From an uncultured Verrucomicrobia subdivision 3 bacterium (GTDB lineage Bacteria > Verrucomicrobiota > Verrucomicrobiia > Limisphaerales > UBA11358): a stretch of DNA of 64,000 nucleotides. The position numbers were made by a program, and so were the translations under genes. Numbering within the stretch: position 1 is the first letter of the stretch; each line of letters begins with the position of its first letter. Of the stretch, positions 1-8,892 are shown one piece after another. Where the stretch lies: NCBI GenBank assembly GCA_903872345.1, contig CAIQKM010000119.1, positions 1 to 64,000 on the forward strand. The letters run 5' to 3'. The notes below the pieces were generated by a model, which made no database searches, was not told the origin of the DNA, and saw nothing but the letters and a program-made list of their open reading frames with translations.

Positions 1-1
1 G

Positions 2-184
2 CGGGCTCTGTGCGTGCTGCAAAAGGTTGAATACGCCGGTCAATATACGAAATTGTTCGGGGACGCCGACCGGCGGGACTTGTTCCAATATGTCAACGAA
101 CTGTTGGACCGGACGGATTTCCCGCCCGGGGCAACTTTTCAGGGCGTGGAACATTGGGAGTGGGCCGCATTGCCACCGAATTGA
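2..184 (+). CDS. C-terminal end of an unidentified protein (cut by window start)
   Basis: An open frame enters from the left edge and ends at a TGA at 182-184, giving about 60 residues that read like real protein: acidic/aromatic blocks such as EYAGQYTKLFGDADRRDLF and a Trp-rich end (VEHWEWAALPPN). I do not recognise the family. The following helicase-like remnant lies in another frame, so this is either a separate gene end or the upstream part of a frameshifted gene. No start is visible. The call rests only on protein-like composition and the open frame. Confidence 0.35.
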   Translation, partial: RALCVLQKVEYAGQYTKLFGDADRRDLFQYVNELLDRTDFPPGATFQGVEHWEWAALPPN

Positions 185-245
185 ACCGTCACGCCGTCCC
201 CGCCAAACGCGCCGGCCAGACCTTGAAACTTCGACAGGGACCGCC

Positions 246-653
246 TATTCATGGGCTTTTGACAAATTTGAGCAGTTCATCAACCGCGCCCATTGGCTGA
301 ACTCGCCCTGGCCGGTGAATGTTTGGTCGGTCATTTGCGATGGCTCCATTGATCGCAAGCTGGAGGCCGGCATTCATGAAAAGAAGGACGCCGCCGAACT
401 GGTGCTCGACAGCCAGTTGCCGGTTGAAACGCCGGAGGAAGTGAACTTGCATGAATTGCTGCGCACCGCGCAAAGCAAGTTCAGGCAGGTCAAAACCTTG
501 GATGAAAATGAAATGAAACATGACTGGCCGAGGCTGCTGGCTGCGCTCGTTCAAGCATTTGCAAAATGGAACATAAAACCACTCAACCTGCCAAAATCCA
601 CCTCAAACAAATACCCTCTGTGGCGACAACGTCTCTTGCATAGATGGCGCTAA
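246..653 (+). pseudogene. SNF2-type helicase C-terminal remnant
   Basis: The frame that ends with TAA at 651-653 contains a stretch resembling the last conserved part of SNF2/Swi2 helicases: INRAHWLNSPWPVNVW, then DGSIDRKLEAGIHEKKDAAE and a short Leu-Val-Leu-Asp tail. In intact family members this corresponds to the RxHRxxSxxxVxVY motif VI region followed by TIDxKxxxxxxxK. Here the usual Arg of the 'RAHR' motif is Trp. No ATPase motifs (Walker A, DEAH) precede it. The frame upstream of about 246 does not look like helicase, so the gene is truncated or frameshifted. It flanks the polysaccharide locus and probably marks an old insertion or deletion point. Homology is judged by eye. Confidence 0.5.
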
Positions 654-740
654 TGGGGTCCCTAACTACTGATTGCAAAAACGGCACGACCTCGGCATGA
701 CATGTTTGGAGAAATTGAAAACCGTGAGAGATTTCTGGCT

Positions 741-2387
741 TCATTTATTCCTCGTGTGCGGACCGGCGTAAGTATAGTGAAAAAAATCCACGTCCACATA
801 ACCCGCGTCGGCTTTGTCATTATAGGAATAAATTCCCAGTCGGGTGCCCCGGTAATTGCCCCAGCCAAAGGGAAAGCTATCACCGATGGACTGGAAGGTC
901 TTGCCATCCAGACTCCAGGCAAACGTGCTGTTGCCCTGATCGTCAATCAGCGACTTCAGCCAGACCGCCGTCTGGTTGGACTTCAGCGACGCACCAATGG
1001 TTTTGGTGCCCCGGTTATTTAACTCGACCTGCCACACTCCTCCATGCTGCACAACGCCCAAAGTGCAAACCTCGCTCCAAAAAAGGCACAATCCGGCTGT
1101 CTGTCCGTCCGCCATGCCACTGATATCCAGCTTGGTCACTACCGTTCCGCCGCCGCAGCCCATGATGCGCTGAGTCAGGGTGTCCCCGGCCTTAAAGAAA
1201 TCCCCAGGTTTAAGCGGTGGGAAGGCATGCAACCGCAACCAGCCCGGCCGCTCGGTTAGCGACCATTTGCCCGCGCGCGGCTGGTAATTCCATTCCCATT
1301 GCGGCGCCATCAACGGCGTGGAAAATTCATCATCGCTCTGCGGCACTTGAAGGGGGAAGCCGTTCACCGGTTTTTTGCCGCTCCAAGCGATGGTGCCCGC
1401 TCCATGTCGGTCCATGACCCCGGGGATCGGCCAGCCGTCCACCCATTTGACCGGCAGCAAACTCGCCGGCCGGCCGTCGTACGTGCCGGTTTCGCCGCGC
1501 CCCTGATGCGTGATAAACCACCAGTCACCGGCCTCGGTCTGCAACAGTCCGCCTTGATTTGGCTGACGATCATAGCGCCCGGGAAAATCTTCCAGAATAA
1601 TCTTTTTTTCATAAGGTCCGAAGAGGTTGGTGGAACGCATCATCACGCCCACCCGCGGGCCATGCGGCACAACTTGATTATGAAAGACGTAGTATGTGCC
1701 GTTGAATTTATAAAGCTTGTTCCCCTCGCTGCTCTGATAGTCATCAATAATCCGGTCACTGGCCGGATCAATCGTCTTGCCGTCGGCACTCAGCTTGAAT
1801 ATGTGCGTCCACCATTTTTTCCCGGGGGTGCTGAGCAGCAAGTAGGCCTGGCCGTCATCGTCCCAGAACGGACAAGGATCATCATAGCCATGCCGGTTCG
1901 AAACACACGTCACCTGCCCCCAGGGACCGGCGGCATTGGTGGCCGTGGTCATGAAAACACCCTCATCCATCGTGGTAAAATAGACCTGAAACCGCCCCGC
2001 GTGATAGCGGATCGCCCCGGCATATATGCCGCGATTGTAACGATTCATCCGGTCCCAGTTGAGCTCTGGCCCCAACTGCGTCAGATCGGCCACGCAATGG
2101 CTCAAATATTGCCAGTTTACCAGATCCCGGGAATGCAACACCGCCATGCCCGGCGAATATTGAAAGGTCGAGGTGATGAAATAATAATCACTCCCAACCC
2201 GGATGACATCCGGATCGGAAAAGTCTCCGGGCAGCACCGGATTCTTAAAGGTTCCATCGCCTTGGTCGCCCCAGGCACCGTAATTTCCCACGTCGGCGAC
2301 CGCCCAAGAACTGACGGCAAAAAAGGTGACCACCGCCAGCAGCCACCCGGGCAGGGCACGCAATGGCTTCGGTGAAATGAACTTCAT
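741..2387 (-). CDS. GH43 family secreted glycosidase (beta-xylosidase / alpha-L-arabinofuranosidase type)
   Basis: The product is 548 residues. A signal peptide (hydrophobic core LPGWLLAVVTFFAVSSWAVA) precedes a five-bladed GH43 propeller. The three catalytic acids are visible: base Asp58 in FSDPDV, pKa-modulating Asp170 in GYDDPCPFW, and acid Glu221 in SSEGNKLYK. From about residue 350 a concanavalin-like C-terminal sandwich follows, as in beta-xylosidase-type GH43 enzymes (GGGTVVTKLDISG ... GNYRGTRLGIYSYN). The family hydrolyses xylo- or arabino-side chains; substrate cannot be fixed from sequence. The ATG at 2385-2387 opens the signal peptide directly. It is the last gene of the minus-strand group, 72 bp after the pectate lyase start-side neighbour, and lacks the FYRL-type tail found on other enzymes here, so it is probably periplasmic or freely secreted. 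Confidence 0.9.
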   Translation of the reverse strand: MKFISPKPLRALPGWLLAVVTFFAVSSWAVADVGNYGAWGDQGDGTFKNPVLPGDFSDPDVIRVGSDYYFITSTFQYSPGMAVLHSRDLVNWQYLSHCVADLTQLGPELNWDRMNRYNRGIYAGAIRYHAGRFQVYFTTMDEGVFMTTATNAAGPWGQVTCVSNRHGYDDPCPFWDDDGQAYLLLSTPGKKWWTHIFKLSADGKTIDPASDRIIDDYQSSEGNKLYKFNGTYYVFHNQVVPHGPRVGVMMRSTNLFGPYEKKIILEDFPGRYDRQPNQGGLLQTEAGDWWFITHQGRGETGTYDGRPASLLPVKWVDGWPIPGVMDRHGAGTIAWSGKKPVNGFPLQVPQSDDEFSTPLMAPQWEWNYQPRAGKWSLTERPGWLRLHAFPPLKPGDFFKAGDTLTQRIMGCGGGTVVTKLDISGMADGQTAGLCLFWSEVCTLGVVQHGGVWQVELNNRGTKTIGASLKSNQTAVWLKSLIDDQGNSTFAWSLDGKTFQSIGDSFPFGWGNYRGTRLGIYSYNDKADAGYVDVDFFHYTYAGPHTRNK

Positions 2388-2459
2388 AGATGCTGGTGGT
2401 TATCAATGCGCAGATGGGTGCCGCATATCAAATCATGGTTACGCATGGGGGCAGCCGAC

Positions 2460-5400
2460 TCAGGGCAATTGCAAACGGTAAAATTGTTGGCCTACGCCGG
2501 CGTTGAAAGGATTGGTAAATGTGAAATTCCCATTGGCATCAAACTGATTGGTCAGCAGACGCGTCCAACCACCGGTCGGTGACAACAGATTCGTTGTACC
2601 CAGAACATAATAAGCGGCATTGGGCGTGCCGCCGGTGCCACTTGCAACCAGTCCGCCGCCGACCGCCTGAATGCTCCCAAAACTCGGTTGTGTTACGATC
2701 AAATTCACCTGACCCGCCACCGAAGTATCGAGCACATAGGTATGACCAGGCGGAAGCGAACCCAGCGTCAGCGTCCCGACGCTCAATGTGCCACCATAAG
2801 TGAATAGCGTGTAGGTGCCCGCGCCAAATCCGCCCGCCGCGCTCAGGTTCAGCGTCCCGCCCAGGGTCAGGTCGCCGGTCACGGCCACCTGGCTGCCGTT
2901 CGTCCCGAGTTGAAACTGAAGAATGCTGGCATTGTTCAAACCCAGGTTGTTCGTAATGGTCAGAGTGCCGAACCCGTTGCTGCCCGGCGCCAGCGTGGAC
3001 CCGGCGGCAAAGGATACCTGGCCGCCAATGATACCGTTGCCGCCCAGCGTGGCGCCCGGATTGATGCTCACGGGCCCGGTGCCGGTGCCGGAGCCGCTGG
3101 CACTATTGACGATGAGTGAACCCCCATTAACCGTCGTGCCGCCGGTAAACGCACCCGCCCCGCCCAGGGTCAGGGTGCCCGGACCGCTGAAAACCAAGGC
3201 CGTGGCGGCCGCCCCGCCATCGTAGATGCCGCCGTTGAAAACGCTATTGGTATTCACCCCGCCGACGACATACGTGGTCAGGGTGGCGTTGGCCGTGGTC
3301 GCGCCGGCGAGGCTGGTGTTTGGACCGCCAAAAAGCGCACCGAAGTAAATGGTGCAACCGCCATACTTGTTGTAGAGACCCGCCGTGCTGTTGCCAAAAT
3401 TCCACACGGCATTGGCGCTGCCGAACGCGGGAGCGGCGAGTTCGCGCAGTCCGTTGCCGGTGGTAAAATTAATCGTCCCGCTGAATCCGCTCCAATCGCC
3501 ATAGGGAGAAAAGACGCCGCCTCCCCCGATGTTCAGATTTAATTGTCCCGAGCCTTGGAGTCCGAATCCGGCGTAGGGCTGGCCGTAGGTTTGCAGCGTA
3601 TTATTACTGGTGCACGAAATCGTCGTGGGCGTGCCGACGCCGTTGAGAAACAAGGTTCCGCCATTGAGGGTGATGGGACCGGTGCCACCGGCGAAAACAT
3701 TAATGGCCAGCTGCAACGTTCCGCCATTAACGAACGTGCCACCGCTGTAGCTGTTGCTGGCATTGAGCGTCAACATGCCGGGGCCGGTTTTGGTGAGGCT
3801 GGTGAACCCCGCCAGCGTACCGCCGCCGATGGTATAATTTATGGCGGCGTTGGTGACCACCACGGTCGCCGGCAGGACCGTCCCAATAACGGTGACGTTG
3901 CCATTGGTGGCGGTGTCGTCGAACTGAACAAGGTCCAGATTGAAATACTTGTCGGCCCCGGAACCGCTCAACCAGTTGGTCGTGGCATTGTCCCAATTGT
4001 TGCCGTTCGTGCCCTGCCAAACCAGGGAACTGGAATTTCCAGTGACCGTGAGCCGGACATACGACGGGTTGCTGCCCGCTCCCGAACGGAACAAATTGAA
4101 CGTCTGGCGGGTATTGAGCGGAATATTTTGTGTCACCGCGCTCCAAGCGGTCGAGTTGGTCGCGCCATCAATGAGGTCATACGTCCCCGCACCATAATAA
4201 CCGTTGATCGGATAGAATATGTAGTTGTTCACGCCGCTCATGTTCAATGAGCCGCCTTGCATAACAATCCTGTCGTTCGCGCCGGCGGGCGAACTGGAAA
4301 GATCAAAAAAGAGATTGGGCGCCGCCAGGGTCAGGTTGTTGCTCACTGTGAGAGTGCCAGCCTGCCCGTTCAATACTCCCGGTAAAATATTGCCACCCGC
4401 CTGCACCGCCAACCCGCCGCCCAAGTAGCCGGTACCGCTCAGGGCTCCGCCATTCGCCACCGTTACCAAGCTGTTGCTAATGGAGCCGGTCACCAGCAGG
4501 GCACCGCTACTCACCGTCGTAGCGCCGGTATGCGAACTGCCACCGCTCAAGGTAAGCGTCCCGGTACCCACCTTGACCAGATTGATGGAGTTTTGAAACT
4601 GCCCCGCAAAAGAAGTGCTGAGATTCAGCGCCCCGACACTCAACGTTGGCGCGCCGGCATAGCTCAGGTACAGCACCGCGCCAGTGTTGGTGCCGGCCAA
4701 GGCGCCAAAGGAGTAGGTGTTGCCGCCGGAATTATCGTAGAAGCCCAGCGACACCGGCCAGTTCATCACGGTGGTCGCACCGGGAAAACCGGAAAATGCG
4801 CCGCCGTTGGCACGCCCGCGCAACTGGCCGTTACCGGTCAGATTCACGGTGCCCGTGAATCCCACGGCACTGCCATCGAGGTCATCGCGCGCCACTGTGC
4901 TTTGCGCGATCAGATTCAGCGTACCACTGCCGCTGATGGCGCCAGACAACGCTATCCGGCTGCCCAGGTTGATCGTCGCCGTGCTGCTATTGGTCACGAT
5001 GATGGCGTTACCGATGCCCGGCTGCGACCCCGACGCCCAGTTATTCACGAGCGTCCCGCCTTGAAAAATGATCGGACCGGTGCCCACCGTCCCGCCGTTG
5101 TTGAGCTGGATCGTGCCGCCATTAAAGCTGATTGGCCCCGTGAAGCCGTTCGCATTGTTCACCGTCAAGGTTCCCGCGCCGGATTTGGTCCAGGCGCCCG
5201 CGCCGCTGATGCCGCCCGTCCCGCCAATGGTATAGCTTTGGTTCGCATTAAACACCACACTGCCCGGGGCCACCGTGCTGCTAATATTGATGGCCGGACT
5301 TGCGGAGCCAGAATCATCAAACGTCACATTGTCACTCGAATTAAACATCACCGCATCGTTTCCGTTAAACCAGTCGGCCGTGTTGGTCGTATCCCAATTG

Positions 5401-6986
5401 TTAGTCGCCCCATCCCCCACCCACACCAAATTCTTCGGAATGTAAGTCACCGACACCAGCAAACCCATGGTGTTGGTCACCCCGCTGCCATCTGCATTGG
5501 TCACGGCAAAGTCGAAGCTCGCCAGCCCGGTGTAACCCGGTTTGGGGACGAAATGAGCATAGTGGCTGTTTGTCAGCGTCACCGACCCGTTCGTTATATT
5601 CAGAAAACTGTAGGACGCCCCGTTGGTAAACCCCAGCGTGTAAGCCCACAGATCGATGTCGGTGGCATTGGTCTGCACAAAGGCGTGGGGAGCTGCCAGC
5701 CAGTTTAAATAATGTTCCAGCAGGGTAAAACCATCCGCCGCCACCGTGTTATTGTCAGCCGCCAGAGGATTCGACCCGGTGGCATTTTCCCAAACATCCG
5801 GCATTCCATCCTGATCCGAGTCGGTCAGTGCCGTGCCGCCATCAATGGTTCCATAGCCGCCATTGGCCAACCCCGTGGCCCCGGGACTGGTGATGATCGC
5901 GCCGGCGGTTCCCAACGAAGCCACCTGGCTGACCACCAGCGCATCCAGCGGATCGCGCGGCAGGGCACCCGAGTTGGAAAGATCCACCCGGTATGCCGCC
6001 ACCGTTGAATAAGTCGGAATCGTTGGCGTAACCGGCGACCATGGCGACGCCAGAATATTGCCGTTCCGGCCGTTGTTATCCGGACTCGGCGAGGTCGTAT
6101 TTCCACCCAGACTTCCGTTGCGATCGCTGTCCATAATGTTGCCGGTGAAATAAAGATTTTGCGGATCACCGTTGATCTGGAAAAAATCATCCTGCGGTGC
6201 GGTCGAGGACGGTCCGGTGATGAAATAATTGTTGATGATGTCATGATTGTGGGCCGCCCCCGTGTCACCGGTGGTGTAAGCCGCCGCGTAATCATAAACC
6301 ACGTTGTTGATATAGACCGTGTCTGCCTTGCACAATGGCTGGCGGTTGTGCGCGTTCGCCCAGATATTTCCATACCAAGTTGCATTGTAGCCCTCCACAT
6401 GGGCTCCGAACTGCTGGTTGATCGGATCCGCGATGATCGAGTTTTGCACCGTGAATGTCGCCGTATGCACTGCGTCAATGCTGTCCCACTGTCCAAACTC
6501 CACTGAGATATGATCAAAGATCATGTTGTTGGCCGGGCCCGTGGTTGCGCCGATATTGATCGCGCTGGATCCCGTGCTGCTCCCGCCCTGCCGGAACCGG
6601 AAATAACGGCAAACAATGTTATTGTCGTTATAGAACGAAACTTCGTTGTTCATCACCCCGATGCCCCCGCCCGGCGCCGTCTGGCCGGCAATCGTGATAC
6701 CGCTTGCGCAAATCACCGCGCTGTTCAAATAGATGTACCCCCCCACATCAAAAACGATGGTGCGATTTCCCTGGCTCACCGCGTCGCGAAAGGAACCCGT
6801 GCCGCTGTCCGCCAGCGTGGTCACGTGGTAGACCGTGCCACCCCGCCCGCCCGTGGCGTACTTCCCGTACCCCTGCGCCCCGGGAAAGGCAAGTTGCTGT
6901 GCGTGGGCGACTGCTGATCCGAACATGCCGGCCAATATCGCGCAAAGGCTGATTATACGAGTGAAATTAAAAAATGCTGGGTGCAT
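2460..6986 (-). CDS. PL1-like pectate lyase fused to PATR beta-strand repeats, FYRLQLP tail
   Basis: 1508 residues. After a signal peptide (FTRIISLCAILAGMFGSAVAHA) the first ~330 residues look like a PL1 right-handed parallel beta-helix lyase: FPGAQGYGKYATGGRGG, LADSGTGSFRDAVS, ITIAGQTAPGGGI, FDHISVEFGQWDSIDAV. Then comes a calcium-type DSDQDGMPDVWE segment, a cadherin/Ig-like stretch, and at least seven autotransporter-associated repeats (LTKTGPGMLTLNASNSYSGG type). No autotransporter barrel follows. The last ~75 residues form a short C-terminal domain (TNLLSPTGGWTRLLTNQF ... FYRLQLP) shared with the PL4 protein at the other end of the locus. Role: beta-elimination of polygalacturonan at or outside the cell surface. 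A tiny exported-looking ORF overlaps its start. The PL1 call is by motif; catalytic Arg not assigned. Confidence 0.82.
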   Translation of the reverse strand: MHPAFFNFTRIISLCAILAGMFGSAVAHAQQLAFPGAQGYGKYATGGRGGTVYHVTTLADSGTGSFRDAVSQGNRTIVFDVGGYIYLNSAVICASGITIAGQTAPGGGIGVMNNEVSFYNDNNIVCRYFRFRQGGSSTGSSAINIGATTGPANNMIFDHISVEFGQWDSIDAVHTATFTVQNSIIADPINQQFGAHVEGYNATWYGNIWANAHNRQPLCKADTVYINNVVYDYAAAYTTGDTGAAHNHDIINNYFITGPSSTAPQDDFFQINGDPQNLYFTGNIMDSDRNGSLGGNTTSPSPDNNGRNGNILASPWSPVTPTIPTYSTVAAYRVDLSNSGALPRDPLDALVVSQVASLGTAGAIITSPGATGLANGGYGTIDGGTALTDSDQDGMPDVWENATGSNPLAADNNTVAADGFTLLEHYLNWLAAPHAFVQTNATDIDLWAYTLGFTNGASYSFLNITNGSVTLTNSHYAHFVPKPGYTGLASFDFAVTNADGSGVTNTMGLLVSVTYIPKNLVWVGDGATNNWDTTNTADWFNGNDAVMFNSSDNVTFDDSGSASPAINISSTVAPGSVVFNANQSYTIGGTGGISGAGAWTKSGAGTLTVNNANGFTGPISFNGGTIQLNNGGTVGTGPIIFQGGTLVNNWASGSQPGIGNAIIVTNSSTATINLGSRIALSGAISGSGTLNLIAQSTVARDDLDGSAVGFTGTVNLTGNGQLRGRANGGAFSGFPGATTVMNWPVSLGFYDNSGGNTYSFGALAGTNTGAVLYLSYAGAPTLSVGALNLSTSFAGQFQNSINLVKVGTGTLTLSGGSSHTGATTVSSGALLVTGSISNSLVTVANGGALSGTGYLGGGLAVQAGGNILPGVLNGQAGTLTVSNNLTLAAPNLFFDLSSSPAGANDRIVMQGGSLNMSGVNNYIFYPINGYYGAGTYDLIDGATNSTAWSAVTQNIPLNTRQTFNLFRSGAGSNPSYVRLTVTGNSSSLVWQGTNGNNWDNATTNWLSGSGADKYFNLDLVQFDDTATNGNVTVIGTVLPATVVVTNAAINYTIGGGTLAGFTSLTKTGPGMLTLNASNSYSGGTFVNGGTLQLAINVFAGGTGPITLNGGTLFLNGVGTPTTISCTSNNTLQTYGQPYAGFGLQGSGQLNLNIGGGGVFSPYGDWSGFSGTINFTTGNGLRELAAPAFGSANAVWNFGNSTAGLYNKYGGCTIYFGALFGGPNTSLAGATTANATLTTYVVGGVNTNSVFNGGIYDGGAAATALVFSGPGTLTLGGAGAFTGGTTVNGGSLIVNSASGSGTGTGPVSINPGATLGGNGIIGGQVSFAAGSTLAPGSNGFGTLTITNNLGLNNASILQFQLGTNGSQVAVTGDLTLGGTLNLSAAGGFGAGTYTLFTYGGTLSVGTLTLGSLPPGHTYVLDTSVAGQVNLIVTQPSFGSIQAVGGGLVASGTGGTPNAAYYVLGTTNLLSPTGGWTRLLTNQFDANGNFTFTNPFNAGVGQQFYRLQLP

Positions 6987-7116
6987 AAAATGTATTGGTG
7001 ATTACCGTCGTTAAATCTTTGGCGAAGACATTTACCTGGCCAAGCGCCGTCAGGCAAAACACCAGCGTGAATGCAAAAACACAACGATTTAATTTTTTCC
7101 TGCTCAAGAAACTCAT
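6967..7116 (-). CDS. Small exported peptide or relic signal peptide overlapping the pectate lyase start
   Basis: A 49-codon ORF from ATG (7114-7116) encodes a textbook Sec signal: basic start MSFLSRKKLNR, hydrophobic core CVFAFTLVFCLTALG, and a VFA-KD cleavage-like site, then only about 15 residues before the stop. Its last 20 bp overlap the ATG region of the lyase gene, and it starts 4 bp after the stop of the upstream GH29 gene. It could be a translational coupler, a small secreted peptide, or the leftover front end of a gene replaced by the lyase. No homologue is recognised. Confidence 0.35.
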   Translation of the reverse strand: MSFLSRKKLNRCVFAFTLVFCLTALGQVNVFAKDLTTVITNTFYAPSIF

Positions 7117-7120
7117 TCCA

Positions 7121-8800
7121 TCATGGCGGTGTAATTTTATAAACAATGGCGATGTTGTTCGGTGATTTAGCCGGGGCCTTGATGGTAATCGCCCCGGCCG
7201 ATTGCGTCCACTCCACTTTCTCGTCGCTACCGAGCAGAGTGATATGGCCAATCGGTTGTTCGAGAAACTTCGCGGCGGTGCCGAGCGATTTGATCTGCAA
7301 ATCTTGTTGCGGAGTTCCGAGGATGATGGCGTAAAGCAGGTTGCCCTTGGTCGTAAAGCGCACGTCGGCAGCGGTGAACGGTTTCCCTTTGCCCTCGTTG
7401 AAGCCTTGCGCGGAAAGTGCCGCACCCTCCGAAGCCGGGCCTTCCCCGAAAATCTTCCACGGGCGTGTTTCGAAGATACATTCTTTGTTCACGTCCATCC
7501 ACGCGCCGATGCCTTCAAGCACCGCCTGTTCCTTGTCGTCAATTGTACCGTCGCCGCGTACCGGAATGTTGAGCAGCAAATCGCCGTTTTTGCTGACGAT
7601 ATCGCACAACATTTGAATGACGGTTTTCGCACTCTTATACCGGTTTTTATCGTAAAGCGAGCGGTCGTAATGCCAGTTGCCGATGCAGGTGTCCGTCTCC
7701 CAAGGTTGCGCCTGAATGGTGTTCGCCGCGCCGCGCTCGATGTCGCGGACGAGGCATTTCTGCTGGCCCTCGGACAGCATTTTACCAAACAGCACCGCCT
7801 CCAGCTTGCCGTCGTGCTGTTTCATGTTGTAATTGTAAAAGTCGGCGGCGATTTTTAAACCCGCATCACTGGCTGGCCACAGCGGCAAGGCGTCGTCGTC
7901 AAAATAAATCAAATCCGGCTTGTACTTGTGAATGAGGTCAATTGTGCGGTTGTAAAATTTATCACAATAAGCCTGGTCGGGAAGGCTGGCGCCATTTCCC
8001 CAATTCCATTGGCCGTGTATGGAGTTGGCATTGCTAAAACGCAAACTGGGCGTGTGATTTTGTGCATAGAGATCCTGCGGATCGAGGCCGTCCCACCATT
8101 TGCCATGGCCGTCGGCCTTCGTCAACTTGCCATCGTAAGGCACGCCGGCGAGCGGGCCGGTCTGGTCGGCCGACTGGGTGATCTCGTAAAAACTCCACGC
8201 GTGCGCGGCGTGAACACTCACACCGAAAGGCAGTCCCTGATCGTGCGCCGCCTGGGCGAAAGCGCCGACGATGTCCCGGTGCGGTCCGATGTTGACACTG
8301 TTCCACGGCTGATACTTGCTGTCATACAGGTCAAAGTTGTCGTGATGGTTGGCCATTGCAAAGAAGTATTGTGCGCCAACACGTTTATAGAGCGCGACGA
8401 GTTTTTCCGCGTCAAATTTTTCCGCCTGCCAAAGGTGGATAACATCCTTGAAACCAAACTGCGACGGCGGCCCGTAATGAGCGACATGATATTTGTTTTG
8501 CCGGCTGCCTTCCACGTACAGGTTGCGCGCATACCAATCGCCGTCTTCGGGCACGTTTTGCGGCCCGAAGCACGCCCATATGCCAAACTTTGCGTTGTGA
8601 AACCATTCCGGACATTGATACTGGTGCAGCGAATCCCACGTCGGCAGGAATTTCCCATAAGTAACCGGCTCGTTCGTCGTGTTTACGATAACGGTCGGCA
8701 CGGCCGTCTCTGGAATGGGGTCAGTTAGAATTTGCGAGCGCCCACGATCGACCATGGCAAGCCCAATCAAAATAAGGAAATATGGCAAAAGGTTTTTCAT
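7121..8800 (-). CDS. GH29 alpha-L-fucosidase, copy A
   Basis: 559 residues from the ATG at 8798-8800 (a TTG nine bases upstream is in frame but the ATG leads straight into the signal peptide KNLLPYFLILIGLAMV). GH29 hallmarks are present: NAKFGIWACFGPQNVPEDGD, MANHHDNFDLYDSKYQPWN, GPHRDIVGAF, and the nucleophile Asp301 in DLIYFDDDALPLW. The C-terminal beta-sandwich follows (NKECIFETRPWKIFGEGP, FTAADVRFTTKGNLLYAIIL). It should remove alpha-fucose from pectin or other glycans in the periplasm or outside. It is one of a tandem pair with copy B, 92 bp apart; the pair is similar along the full length and likely a gene duplication. Linkage specificity is not predictable. Confidence 0.9.
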   Translation of the reverse strand: MKNLLPYFLILIGLAMVDRGRSQILTDPIPETAVPTVIVNTTNEPVTYGKFLPTWDSLHQYQCPEWFHNAKFGIWACFGPQNVPEDGDWYARNLYVEGSRQNKYHVAHYGPPSQFGFKDVIHLWQAEKFDAEKLVALYKRVGAQYFFAMANHHDNFDLYDSKYQPWNSVNIGPHRDIVGAFAQAAHDQGLPFGVSVHAAHAWSFYEITQSADQTGPLAGVPYDGKLTKADGHGKWWDGLDPQDLYAQNHTPSLRFSNANSIHGQWNWGNGASLPDQAYCDKFYNRTIDLIHKYKPDLIYFDDDALPLWPASDAGLKIAADFYNYNMKQHDGKLEAVLFGKMLSEGQQKCLVRDIERGAANTIQAQPWETDTCIGNWHYDRSLYDKNRYKSAKTVIQMLCDIVSKNGDLLLNIPVRGDGTIDDKEQAVLEGIGAWMDVNKECIFETRPWKIFGEGPASEGAALSAQGFNEGKGKPFTAADVRFTTKGNLLYAIILGTPQQDLQIKSLGTAAKFLEQPIGHITLLGSDEKVEWTQSAGAITIKAPAKSPNNIAIVYKITPP

Positions 8801-8892
8801 ACTGAGCAATGATAAATAGAAGCTGGATTTAGAATCAAACTAGCACGTCTGTAATAGGCTCTCGAAACTGTTAAATTAAATTATGTTGATCG

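Noticed and set aside
3543..5708. Long plus-strand open frames (235 and 392 codons) opposite the pectate lyase PATR repeats
   Set aside because: They are antisense to well-supported repeats; their Arg/Gly/Ala-rich composition is what GC-rich Asn/Gly/Thr codons give on the other strand, with no motif or signal.
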